NCBI RefSeq assembly: GCF_046195335.1
Contig: NZ_CP176093.1
DNA: 64,000 bases
Reading direction: 5' to 3' (one strand)
DNA from: Methanospirillum lacunae
Lineage (GTDB): Archaea > Halobacteriota > Methanomicrobia > Methanomicrobiales > Methanospirillaceae
The notes below the pieces were generated by a model. It was given only the letters and a program-made list of their open reading frames with translations. It ran no database searches and was not told the DNA's origin. A program made the translations under genes and the position numbers. This document shows, piece after piece, positions 40,729 through 49,804 of this stretch (positions are counted from its first letter, which is position 1; the number at the start of each line of letters is the position of its first letter).

Positions 40729-42198
40729 TCAGAGAAGTGGGGAGAATAATCTGGACATCGAGAGTTTGAGTTTGAGTTTAGGCGAAAGTGCAGCAAATCG
40801 CTCTGCATCCAGAGCAGAGCAGACCTCAAGATCAGAAAGGAAATACTGTTTCAGTTGTTTTGCAATATCATGATCATACATGATAGCATTGGTTTCAAAA
40901 TTCAATTTGAAACTTCGAACATCCCAGTTCGCACTTCCAACTGAGGCTGCAACCTCATCAACGACAATTGTTTTCGCATGAATAAAACCGGTATCATATG
41001 TGTATGCTTTCACCCCGGATTCAATCAGTTGTTCGATATATGAAATGCCTGCCCAGTATACAAACCAGTGATCTGGTTTTGCCGGCATCATGATCCTCAC
41101 ATCAATTCCCGCCAGAGCAGCCATCCGGAGTGCATCAAGGATGCTTTCATCAGGAATGAAATAGGGAGTCTGAATGTACACAGACTCATTTGCCAGATGT
41201 ATGAGTTTCAGATATGATTCCTTGATTGGGTTCCAGTATGTGTCAGGACCACCTGAAACGATCTGCATAGGAAGCCACGTTTCAGAGAACCGGGTATGTT
41301 CAGGGAAATATCTGGGGTCATAGGTGATTTCATCACTTTTTGATGCATAATTCCAATCAAGGAAGAATCTGATCTGCATTGCAGCAACAGCATCTCCATC
41401 TACCTGGACTCCGGTATCACGCCAGGGTGCCCATTTTGGATCACGGCTGAGATAATCATCGCCGATATTGAATCCTCCGATAAACCCGGTTTTTCCATCT
41501 ATTACCGCTATTTTCCGGTGATTCCGGTAGTTAATTCGTGGGTGGGTGATATGGATGAGAGAGGGAAAGAAGAACTCAAGTTTTCCACCTGCTTCGAGAT
41601 ATGGTTTGAAAAATTCTTTTCCCGGCCCTGCAGCCCCAAGCCCGTCACCCAGGAATCTGACTGAGACCCCGGCCTGAGCACGTTCTGTCAATGCTGCAAA
41701 AATCTCATTTCCAATGGCATCATCTTTGAGAATGTAATATTCCATGTGGATATGGTCTTTGGCACCGCGAATTGCTTCTAATAACGCTGAAAATTTATCA
41801 TTCCCATCAACGAAGATATGAGCCTTGTTATGTACTGTAATAAAAGCACGGTTACTCTCCATGAGCATCAGCATCATCCGCCGGTACGAATCCGGGATCG
41901 GCTGTTCTGTTGGGAGAACTTTGTGGAAGAGTTCTTTCTTCTGGGATTCGATGATGCTCGTGAGTATATCATCATCTTCCTGTTTAATCCTGAACATCCG
42001 ATCCCGGTGAAAACTCTGACCTATGAACAGATAGAGAACAAATCCTATAACAGGGACAAACACTAGGGCCATCAGCCAGGCAATTGTTGCTGTAGGATTT
42101 TTCCGCTCAATAAAAACGACAGTTATCGCAAAAAAAATGTTTAGAATCAGAATAATGGGAATAATGAAGTCATTTACTATTGTGATTACCGGGCTCAT
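40729..42198 (-). CDS. Cardiolipin synthase-like phospholipase D family enzyme
   Basis: The 489-residue protein has two N-terminal membrane helices and two HKD motifs, NHRKIAVIDGKTGFIGGFN (about residue 220) and HAKTIVVDEVAASVGSANWD (about 400). This is the bacterial Cls layout. In archaea such enzymes can make archaetidyl cardiolipin analogues in the plasma membrane. The start at 42198 is the first ATG. It is transcribed away from yqhA and precedes the mscS group on the same strand. Confidence 0.88.
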   Translation of the reverse strand: MSPVITIVNDFIIPIILILNIFFAITVVFIERKNPTATIAWLMALVFVPVIGFVLYLFIGQSFHRDRMFRIKQEDDDILTSIIESQKKELFHKVLPTEQPIPDSYRRMMLMLMESNRAFITVHNKAHIFVDGNDKFSALLEAIRGAKDHIHMEYYILKDDAIGNEIFAALTERAQAGVSVRFLGDGLGAAGPGKEFFKPYLEAGGKLEFFFPSLIHITHPRINYRNHRKIAVIDGKTGFIGGFNIGDDYLSRDPKWAPWRDTGVQVDGDAVAAMQIRFFLDWNYASKSDEITYDPRYFPEHTRFSETWLPMQIVSGGPDTYWNPIKESYLKLIHLANESVYIQTPYFIPDESILDALRMAALAGIDVRIMMPAKPDHWFVYWAGISYIEQLIESGVKAYTYDTGFIHAKTIVVDEVAASVGSANWDVRSFKLNFETNAIMYDHDIAKQLKQYFLSDLEVCSALDAERFAALSPKLKLKLSMSRLFSPLL

Positions 42199-42334
42199 GA
42201 TGATCCAAGGTTGTAGAGGACTAAGTCAATTCAGAATGATATAAATTCATCCGACAATGGGAGATATCCGGATGATTTGCTATGAGGAGAATTTGTTATC
42301 ATTTCAGGCATAATAAAAAACCCTTTGTAGTCAC

Positions 42335-43225
42335 TTAAACTGCAATCATTTTATCAATTGGGATTGGATATCCGTTCCCGATAATATCAGGCGGTTTAAT
42401 TCCGGCGTCCTGATAACTCTCCCATGTTCTTTTCGTGATATCGGTTTTAAAAGTAAATTCGTGCCTGAGATCGTTTACATATGCCTTGGCGATAATTTTT
42501 CGATAGAGAGGATAATTTTCAACAAGTATGATATATGGCCTTTTTTCAGAGATATACACGTACCGGGAAGTGATGACAGCTTCTGTGAGAAGACGAACAG
42601 CTTTGTCGATGTCAGCATCGTAAGAGAGATAGAGATCAGTGACAACCATCATCTCAGCAGATCCTGAATTTGAACTGGATACTGCATTTACAACAGTCAG
42701 ATAATTCGGAATAGTGACCCTGCTGTCACCTGGTGTTACAATCACTGTCTGAATGAGACCAATATCAATTACTTCTCCATAGTGTTCATTTATGGCGATT
42801 TTATCTCCAATCTGATATGGTTTTTCAATAATGATGACAAATCCGGCAACAATATTTTCCACGAGATCTTTCAGTCCAAACCCAAGCCCGGCTCCAATAA
42901 GTCCTGAGAATACTGCAAGTTCAGTAAATCCGAGATCAAATAACGGAGACAGGATCACGTAGACCATACAAATATACACCAGAATTTTGAGAACCGGTAT
43001 AATCATTGCGAGAATATGTCTTCTTGTTCCAAGTTTTTCAGAAAGAATGCGAAGGAAAAAATCCATTCCATAAACAATCAGATACCCAATAATGAGAACA
43101 AGTAAACTCGAAATGATCCAGGATGGCTCTATGATGGTTCTCATCATATGACCCGGGAGAGTTCCATCCGGTGCGATATTTGATATATTTGTGATATTTT
43201 CCAAAATAGTAGATGAATTAACCAT
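42335..43225 (-). CDS. mscS: MscS family mechanosensitive channel
   Basis: This protein of about 296 residues has three N-terminal membrane segments, the pore-lining helix with glycines and alanines (FSGLIGAGLGFGLKDLVENIVAG) and the beta domain after it (YQIGDKIAINEHYGEVIDIGL). It would open under membrane tension and release ions. Both the ATG at 43225 and a GTG at 43234 are possible starts; the second overlaps the upstream gene. Its pairing with that unusual gene suggests regulation beyond tension alone. Confidence 0.88.
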   Translation of the reverse strand: MVNSSTILENITNISNIAPDGTLPGHMMRTIIEPSWIISSLLVLIIGYLIVYGMDFFLRILSEKLGTRRHILAMIIPVLKILVYICMVYVILSPLFDLGFTELAVFSGLIGAGLGFGLKDLVENIVAGFVIIIEKPYQIGDKIAINEHYGEVIDIGLIQTVIVTPGDSRVTIPNYLTVVNAVSSSNSGSAEMMVVTDLYLSYDADIDKAVRLLTEAVITSRYVYISEKRPYIILVENYPLYRKIIAKAYVNDLRHEFTFKTDITKRTWESYQDAGIKPPDIIGNGYPIPIDKMIAV

Positions 43226-43227
43226 AA

Positions 43228-44259
43228 TCACCACACCATCCTGATCCGTTTCAATTCTTTGGTTATTTCCGCGAGTGCGATAGGGTTAATCCGAATTTTT
43301 TCATTTTTTAGTACCACAAGTTCCTTGTCCCGGAGTTTGGAGATAATAAGATTCAGGTTGATATCTGAGGGAAGTGCCTGTTTAAGATCAGGTATCTGCA
43401 CCTCCTCATAGGACATGATGAGTGAGAGAATATATGCCGTGTCTGGATCTGATATTGCCGGAAGAGTTGGAGGTGTCAGGCTGCTCAGTCGAATCTCCCA
43501 GGCATCACTGGCCTCCTGCCATATGTGTAATGCGACTCCCGGATTTCCATTTGATATCTGATGTAGTCGCTCGAAGATAAGTTCTGATGGTTCGAGTTCC
43601 TGACTTTTATTCCTGAGTATTGCGACAAATAATCGCCATCGAAGTGAGTAATAGGTAAATCCTATTGTTTTATTGATAATGGGAATAATGTAACTTTTCT
43701 GTTTCTGAATAAGCACCATTCTTCGTGGTACCGGAGGATCGACGATATAAAAGATTGAACTAAGTTGCTGAGAGAGGATGATTTTTTTAATATCAGGTTC
43801 ACTTTTCCTTTTTAGTTCGATCTGTTTTCCAAAAAGAGATCCAATATCCTTTACAGCGATGAGATATCTCCAGGTGTGGATATTCCAGGTGGTGATCCAG
43901 ATCTTCTCTTTTCTTGATAATATTTCGATGAATTCGTCAAGAAGATGAAATCCATTAATCATTCTGTGAAAGATAAACCTGCAGTTTTCAACTATGATGA
44001 TATCTGCATCAGTATTATTTGAAAGGATAGAAAGATCGTTCTGTGTTTCTGTGAGTGTAATATGTTTTATTCTTCCGGCATGAGCGTCTTCAATTTTTGA
44101 GATGGGTTCTTCTCTTCCTGCAAGGTATTCTGAAATAATTGCGATATTTCGGATTTTTCCTGATAATCCTTCGTCGATTACATGGAGTAACTGTTCAGTC
44201 TCATCTGGCCAGATTGGGGAGATTAATTGTCCAGATTCACCTGAGTATAATTCATCCAT
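43228..44259 (-). CDS. Degenerate ATPase-like protein with C-terminal winged helix, coupled to mscS
   Basis: The 343-residue protein has the layout of an Orc/STAND-type ATPase, but the P-loop is missing: the expected position reads IAIISEYLAGREEPISK. A Walker-B-like strand DADIIIVENCRFIF and a sensor-like strand KIWITTWNIH are present, then a helical middle and a winged-helix ending (ISKLRDKELVVLKNEKIRIN). It probably does not hydrolyse ATP. It ends within 10 bp of the mscS start, so the two proteins are likely co-translated and may interact at the membrane. I do not know a named family for it. Confidence 0.6.
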   Translation of the reverse strand: MDELYSGESGQLISPIWPDETEQLLHVIDEGLSGKIRNIAIISEYLAGREEPISKIEDAHAGRIKHITLTETQNDLSILSNNTDADIIIVENCRFIFHRMINGFHLLDEFIEILSRKEKIWITTWNIHTWRYLIAVKDIGSLFGKQIELKRKSEPDIKKIILSQQLSSIFYIVDPPVPRRMVLIQKQKSYIIPIINKTIGFTYYSLRWRLFVAILRNKSQELEPSELIFERLHQISNGNPGVALHIWQEASDAWEIRLSSLTPPTLPAISDPDTAYILSLIMSYEEVQIPDLKQALPSDINLNLIISKLRDKELVVLKNEKIRINPIALAEITKELKRIRMVW

Positions 44260-44558
44260 TATTCTCTATGGTGATCTGCTATTGTTTATAGGTTTTAGCA
44301 GTTATTGGTAGAGAGAACCTGGTGGCATTTCTAGTTTCTGGAAAAAAAGATTGTAATTTCTTTTGTTTTGTGAAAAAACCCTATAAAATGAGAAGATATC
44401 TTCTATATGAATCGGTAATTTGAAACCCCTCTGTGAACTGGAAAGATCCACCTAAATTAAATCTATAAATTGAGCCTATTTTTGAAATTTAACCGACAAT
44501 TTGGTATGTAGTATCCGAGGGGTATATCTGTTGAAATAATGTGCCATATTTAGGCCTC

Positions 44559-44672
44559 AATTTTAATATCCTCTATAATTATCGTTTTAACAACGGGCCA
44601 CTATTGATCAGTTCTGCTCAAATGAATATTTACATGTCTGGCATAATGAAAACTGAATAGCGACAGGATATG
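44559..44672 (+). repeat. 114-bp intergenic repeat element, copy B
   Basis: Ungapped partner of 34981-35094 with about 80% identity. The paired arms are less perfect here: GCCACTATT and AATAGCGAC have two A-C mismatches, while one T-G pair of copy A is C-G here. It lies in a 580-bp gene-free stretch upstream of the MNT-like gene. Confidence 0.7.
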
Positions 44673-44839
44673 GTGTCTGCACCAATTGTAGTTATTTTAG
44701 AGTTATTTTAACCATTTGTTCGATTATATTGGATAATTCAACTGAACCTGGAGTTTTTCAAAAAACCATCTCACTCACGAAGAACCTGAATATATTTATT
44801 CAATCAGGAGTGAAATTCTGTGATTGCAGGGGAAAAAGG

Positions 44840-45130
44840 ATGAATCATGATCTTCAGGTGAAAATAATCAACACCCTTGTGCCACATGGCGTCAAAAAAA
44901 TATCTGTCTTTGGAAGTTATGCCACAGGTCGCGAGCATCAGGGTAGTGCTCTGGATCTCATTGTCTCTTTTCCTAAAGAGATTGGTCTTTTTGCTCTCGG
45001 TGGCATCAGAGAAGAGTTGATTGAGAAACTTGGGATTTCCGTGGATATTCTTACTGAACGATCGATTCATCCTTTACTCAGGGAAAAGATCAGCCAGGAG
45101 ACTGTAGAGATCTATCACAATGAAAGATGA
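44840..45130 (+). CDS. mntA: MNT-type nucleotidyltransferase (antitoxin), active site incomplete
   Basis: This 96-residue protein has the minimal nucleotidyltransferase motif FGSYATGREHQGSALDLIVSF. The usual pattern after the GS is S-D-x-D; here the first aspartate is alanine (SALDL). In MntA-HepT systems MntA adds AMP to HepT to block it; that activity may be lost here. The ATG at 44840 has a GGGGAAAAAGG site ahead; the frame extends to 44729 without better signals. It overlaps the HEPN gene by 11 bp. Confidence 0.75.
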   Translation: MNHDLQVKIINTLVPHGVKKISVFGSYATGREHQGSALDLIVSFPKEIGLFALGGIREELIEKLGISVDILTERSIHPLLREKISQETVEIYHNER

Positions 45131-45444
45131 TTCAATTCTTCTTGAGCATATGTTAAATGCCTGCTTGAGGATTCGTGAATATATTTCTGATTGTTCTCTT
45201 CATGATTTTGTATCACTACACGAGAAACAGGATGCAGTTATTCGTCAGATAGAAATCATAGGAGAGGCAGCTTCTCATGTTTCTGTTCAATACAAGGAAG
45301 AGAATCAGGCAATTGAATGGCGACAGATAATTGGTATGAGGAATTTGCTCATCCATCAGTATTCCAGTGTGAATTTACCTGGGACTCTTACTATTAACTA
45401 ATTCAGACATAAAGAAGAGAATTAAACAGACTGCGGAGTGGTAA
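45120..45444 (+). pseudogene. hepT: HEPN-domain toxin (HepT), 3' end frameshifted
   Basis: The first 85 residues are a HEPN domain with the ribonuclease motif RNLLIH (R-x4-H). The reading frame then stops at 45401 after VNLPGTLTIN. In the other frames the expected C-terminal helix is still visible (WDS, then TNSDIKKRIKQTAEW ending at 45444). At least two small indels between about 45375 and 45405 are needed to restore it. The protein as read is about 93 residues, 15-20 shorter than usual, and may be inactive or unstable. Confidence 0.65.
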
Positions 45445-45568
45445 CTTGAGGAGGGGGCTAAACCACAGATCTGGTTGTGTTCTTCCAACTGGAGCTATTC
45501 ATATATCCAAACAACCTAAAGGATCATGATATCATACAAATCTATAATTTGAGGCTTATAGAGGAAAA

Positions 45569-46579
45569 ATGAGTCAATACATTCTGCATTTATCTGATCT
45601 TCACATCGATGATGCCGGTCAGGCAGATACCTATCGGACACGACTTGAGAGCGACCTAAAACAAGAGTTAAAGATTGAAAAACTTGATTATCTGGTCATA
45701 TCGGGTGACTTCAGCAACACTTCAGTTGAGTCCGAGTATTCTGTAGCTGCTGAAATGATTGAGAAGATAATCACAGAATTTCGACTGGATAAAAGCCGTG
45801 TTGTCATCGTCCCCGGAAATCATGATCTCAACTGGGATCTCGCTGATGAGTCATATACACCAAAGCGAACACCTCCTTCCGGTATTTTTCAGGACAAGGT
45901 AGTATCTCTAGGTGATAAAGGATACCTGGTCCGTGATGAAGAGAAGTACAAAAAAAGGTTTGATCACTTTAATTCGTATTTATACAGTCAAATCCTCAAA
46001 GGTGAATCATACCCGTCTGACTACGCAGATCAGATCCTCTTTGTAGAAAACCCTGAAGATAGGATCCTCTTCCTTGGTTTCAATTCATCCTGGAATATTG
46101 ACCCGTATTTTCCAGATCGATCTGGAATCAACCCGGAGGCCCTGAACAGAGCAATTGATAGAGTGAAAGACAAAGTCTATGACGGCTGGCTCAAAATCGC
46201 GGTCTTCCATCATCCGGTATCAGGACTTGAGATGATGAATGATGTATTTATGCAGATATTAGCGGTCCATAACTTTCAGATCGTTCTTCATGGGCATATT
46301 CATACACCAAACGAAGGCTATTACAAGTATGATACAAGAAGAGGTATCCATATAATCGGGGCAGGATGCTTTGGAAAACCGACCAGGATCCAAGATAATC
46401 CAACTCCACTCCAGTATAATATAATTCAATACGACACTGAACAGGAGCAGATAACCGTCCACACACGAAAAAGAGACGACCACCTCGGTGCCTGGATGGC
46501 TGATTCACGATGGAGTGATAAGAATCATCCAGATCCCTATTATCATATCAACCTGGGTCAAGTAAAAAAAAAGATTTGA
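45569..46579 (+). CDS. Calcineurin-like metallophosphoesterase, partner of the STAND NTPase
   Basis: This 336-residue protein has all metal-binding motifs of the family: HLSDLHIDD, VISGDFSN, VPGNHDLNWD, FHHPVSG and HGHIHTP. Such enzymes cut phosphodiester or phosphomonoester bonds, including nucleic acids and cyclic nucleotides. It ends in a basic tail (VKKKI). Its TGA overlaps the TTG start of the large NTPase gene by 3 bp, so the two are made together. In STAND defence systems a nuclease or phosphoesterase is often the effector; this role is inferred. Confidence 0.85.
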   Translation: MSQYILHLSDLHIDDAGQADTYRTRLESDLKQELKIEKLDYLVISGDFSNTSVESEYSVAAEMIEKIITEFRLDKSRVVIVPGNHDLNWDLADESYTPKRTPPSGIFQDKVVSLGDKGYLVRDEEKYKKRFDHFNSYLYSQILKGESYPSDYADQILFVENPEDRILFLGFNSSWNIDPYFPDRSGINPEALNRAIDRVKDKVYDGWLKIAVFHHPVSGLEMMNDVFMQILAVHNFQIVLHGHIHTPNEGYYKYDTRRGIHIIGAGCFGKPTRIQDNPTPLQYNIIQYDTEQEQITVHTRKRDDHLGAWMADSRWSDKNHPDPYYHINLGQVKKKI

Positions 46580-49488
46580 AAAGTACCCTGAATCCGATCT
46601 CATTTGATCTAGCCATTGCAGAAAATCTCGAAAAGTTCACCGGGAGAAAATGGCTGATTGAAGAGATAGATGAATGGGTCAACGATCCAAATGGCAGAAG
46701 AGTATACTGGATCCTGGGTCGTCCCGGGATCGGGAAGACTGCCCTTGCCATCAAGTACAACAATATCCATGATCTTTCAGCGTTTTTTCTGTTTCAGTAT
46801 GACAACTCCGAGACGATCAATCCCCAGCGTTTTGTCAAAACCCTGGCATACGAGCTTAGCATCAGTATTTCTGCCTATCAGGATTTGCTTGAGAAGATAG
46901 ACCTCGACTCAAAAAAGGATCTCGACGGACCTGCTCTCCTCAATGAACTGATTATCATCCCTTTTTATCAGATTGGCAACCTGGAGCATCAGGTCATCAT
47001 TCTGCTTGATGGGCTTGATGAGATCTTTCAGAGGCATGGGATGGAAAATATCCCCCAGGAAATGGTTCAGACACTTCGTGCTCTCTATCACCGGACTGAA
47101 AGTATGCCATTTCGGTTTATCTTTTCAAGCAGGGATAGTCAGGCGGTTCAGACTGAGTTGCAGCTGGATGCTGTTAAACCACAGTTCATTGATCCGGATA
47201 GCAAACAAAATAGAGATGATATCAGGGAATATCTCAGGAAAGAACTCGGAAATATCACCGGAGAGGTTATTCCTGATGAGACACTTGAGGACATTGGTGT
47301 AAAAAGTGAGGGATTCTTTATCTATGCATCTTTTTTCTACAAAGCGGTAAGGGATAAGATCTTTTCCCTCGATCAACCATCATTCCCAACTGGTCTCAGT
47401 GCTATGTATCTTGAGTACTTTGAGAAGCAGTTTCATGATATCCAAAAGTATGAACAGAAAATAATTCCAGCAATCCAGGTTATCTGTGCTGCCAGAGAAG
47501 CCTTGCCTGCTCAAATTCTGACCGGTATAATTGAGGGAGAAGAGGTTGGGATGAATAAATTAAGGATTCAGATAGACTCCCTTTTTTCTTTTGAAAATAA
47601 TGCTGTTCGTCCCTTTCACTCATCAATTGTAGAATGGATCTCTGATGAAAAAAAGTCTGGCAGGTACTATGTGAGTCTCAAAAAGGGGCATGCATCTCTC
47701 TCCGAATATGGATTTAATCATGTGATGAGTGGTGAGATACATGAGTACTTCCTGAGAAATCTTGCATATCACCTGCTAGCAATCAGGGATGAGAAGAGGC
47801 TGTCTGAACTCATGGTAAACCAGGAGTTCTTTGTGAGATCATACGAATCTGATTACCAGACTCTTCAGAGATTGTGGGTAATACTTGAGAATGAGACGTC
47901 ATTGAGGATGGAGCAGGTGTATGCACTGCCGCAGGGGAACAGAAAAACCTCTTCAACAGTCTCCAAACTTCAGACCTTTTTCTTTGGGCGTTCAGATCAA
48001 ACAAACGGCTCTGAGTTTTCCAATTGGTATATCATTGATATTGGGAACCTCCTTCAGCGTATGAGCAAGTTGACCACAGCATACGACTGGTATCATCTTC
48101 TTGAAAAAAAGGCGAGGGATGAAAAAGATATTGATTCGTTACAAATATCGCTTGGTAACCAGGCTTTGATCCTCTCTGCTCGTGGTGACCTTGACGGTGC
48201 GATGAAACTCCATAAAGAACAGGAACGTATTTGCCGTGACCTTGGTAATGTTGATGGTCTGCAGGCATCGCTTGGTAACCAGGCTTTGATCCTCTCTGCT
48301 CGTGGTGACCTTGACGGTGCGATGAAACTTCATAAAGAAAAGGAACGTATCTGCCGTGACCTTGGTAATGTTGATTCGTTACAAATTTCGCTAGGTAACC
48401 AGGCTAATATCCTATATGTTCGTGGTGACCTTGACGGTGCGATGAAACTGCACAAGGAGGAAGAACGTATCTGTCGTAACCTTGGTAATGTTGATTCGTT
48501 ACAGCGGTCTCTGGGTAACCAGGCTTTGATCCTGAAGGCTCGTGGTGATCTTGACGGTGCGATGAAACTGCACAAGGAGGAAGAACGTATCTGTCGTAAC
48601 CTTGGTAATGTTGATTCGTTACAGCGGTCTCTGGGTAACCAGGCTTTGATCCTGAAGGCTCGTGGTGATCTTGACGGTGCGATGAAACTTCATAAAGAAA
48701 AGGAACGTATCTGCCGTGACCTTGGTAATGTTGATTCGTTACAGCGGTCTCTGGGTAACCAGGCTTTGATCCTCTCTGCTCGTGGTGACCTTGACGGTGC
48801 GATGAAACTGCACAAGGAGGAAGAACGTATCTGCCGTGACCTTGGTAATGTTGATGGTCTGCAGGCATCGCTTGGTAACCAGGCTTTGATCCTGAAGGCT
48901 CGTGGTGACCTTGACGGTGCGATGAAACTTCATAAAGAAAAGGAACGTATCTGCCGTGAATTGGGTAATGTTGATGGTCTGCAGGCATCGCTTGGTAACC
49001 AGGCTTTGATCCTCTCTGCTCGTGGTGACCTTGACGGTGCGATGAAACTCCATAAAGAACAGGAACGTATCTGCCGTGAATTGGGTAATGTTGATGGTCT
49101 GCAGGCATCGCTTGGTGACCAGGCTTTGATCCTCTCTGCTCGTGGTGACCTTGATGGTGCGATGAAACTCCATAAAGAACAGGAACGTATCTGCCGTGAA
49201 TTGGGTAATGTTGATGGTCTGCAGGCATCGCTTGGTAACCAGGCTTTGATCCTGAAGGCTCGTGGTGACCTTGACGGTGCGATGAAACTCCACAAGGAGA
49301 AAGAACGTATCTGCCGTGAATTGGGTAAAGTTGAATCTCTTGCTATATCTCTTGCTAACCAGTCATTGATCCTAAATCAGCAAGGAAAGACTCTCGAGGC
49401 GGATGTCATGATTCACGAAGCATATGATCTGGCATCTGGACATGGCTATGAAACACTAGCCCTACAGATCAAAGGGTTGATGAACTGA
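46576..49488 (+). CDS. STAND P-loop NTPase with ten near-identical TPR repeats
   Basis: The 970-residue protein starts at TTG. Walker A GRPGIGKTA is at about residues 48-56 and the NACHT-like Walker B VIILLDGLDE at 140-149, with a sensor FSSRDS at about residue 190. A helical winged region follows to residue 500. From residue 520 (base 48133) ten 40-residue TPR units repeat with 120-bp period, then one diverged cap unit. Units differ mainly at positions 2, 5, 15, 30 and 36. STAND proteins recognise a ligand with the repeat domain, oligomerise and switch on an effector; the co-encoded phosphoesterase is the obvious effector. An antiviral or self-recognition role is inferred. Confidence 0.85.
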   Translation: MKSTLNPISFDLAIAENLEKFTGRKWLIEEIDEWVNDPNGRRVYWILGRPGIGKTALAIKYNNIHDLSAFFLFQYDNSETINPQRFVKTLAYELSISISAYQDLLEKIDLDSKKDLDGPALLNELIIIPFYQIGNLEHQVIILLDGLDEIFQRHGMENIPQEMVQTLRALYHRTESMPFRFIFSSRDSQAVQTELQLDAVKPQFIDPDSKQNRDDIREYLRKELGNITGEVIPDETLEDIGVKSEGFFIYASFFYKAVRDKIFSLDQPSFPTGLSAMYLEYFEKQFHDIQKYEQKIIPAIQVICAAREALPAQILTGIIEGEEVGMNKLRIQIDSLFSFENNAVRPFHSSIVEWISDEKKSGRYYVSLKKGHASLSEYGFNHVMSGEIHEYFLRNLAYHLLAIRDEKRLSELMVNQEFFVRSYESDYQTLQRLWVILENETSLRMEQVYALPQGNRKTSSTVSKLQTFFFGRSDQTNGSEFSNWYIIDIGNLLQRMSKLTTAYDWYHLLEKKARDEKDIDSLQISLGNQALILSARGDLDGAMKLHKEQERICRDLGNVDGLQASLGNQALILSARGDLDGAMKLHKEKERICRDLGNVDSLQISLGNQANILYVRGDLDGAMKLHKEEERICRNLGNVDSLQRSLGNQALILKARGDLDGAMKLHKEEERICRNLGNVDSLQRSLGNQALILKARGDLDGAMKLHKEKERICRDLGNVDSLQRSLGNQALILSARGDLDGAMKLHKEEERICRDLGNVDGLQASLGNQALILKARGDLDGAMKLHKEKERICRELGNVDGLQASLGNQALILSARGDLDGAMKLHKEQERICRELGNVDGLQASLGDQALILSARGDLDGAMKLHKEQERICRELGNVDGLQASLGNQALILKARGDLDGAMKLHKEKERICRELGKVESLAISLANQSLILNQQGKTLEADVMIHEAYDLASGHGYETLALQIKGLMN
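48133..49332 (+). repeat. Tandem array of ten 120-bp TPR-coding units
   Basis: Ten units of exactly 120 bp start at 48133, 48253, 48373 and so on to 49213; an eleventh, 49333-49452, is strongly diverged. Most units differ by only a few bases. Variant blocks carry linked synonymous changes (for example CTCCATAAAGAACAG, CTTCATAAAGAAAAG, CTGCACAAGGAGGAA), and the same blocks appear in different combinations in different units, which shows recombination or gene conversion between units. Confidence 0.97.
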
Positions 49489-49804
49489 TTTGAGTTATTG
49501 AAAAAAATCGTAAAAACCCAACACCCCAATGACTCATAGAGTATTTCCAGCCTCCCACTGCAGAGGATTTGCAAGTACCTGATCAATAACATATCTTTCC
49601 TATCGACAAATTCCAAAGGCGCTAAGCTCTCCATACCTACGTTCGTAATGTGATCAATTCATCATCCACTCTACTGGATTTTTCATGGAGGAAGAGAGGT
49701 ATGATCAGTTCTCTCATTATGCCCCCTAAATGAAACATGTCAACGAAAAAAAAACGAGCGATAATAAGATACTGATATGACTCCAGTCTCACAAAAAAAA
49801 AATT
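49489..49804. other. Intergenic region with A/T tract terminator
   Basis: About 315 bp between the convergent NTPase and amino-acid permease genes without a credible gene. The run of ten A's at 49793-49802, which is a T tract on the minus strand just after the permease stop, probably terminates the amino-acid transporter operon. Confidence 0.45.

Noticed and set aside
48404..49295. Long antisense ORFs of 121-274 codons with repeated motifs
   Set aside because: They are mirror frames of the 120-bp TPR units; the repeat keeps any open antisense frame open. No start signals or composition support them.
48133..49332. Possible CRISPR array
   Set aside because: The repeat period is 120 bp with no unique spacers, and the units encode in-frame TPRs inside a long gene.
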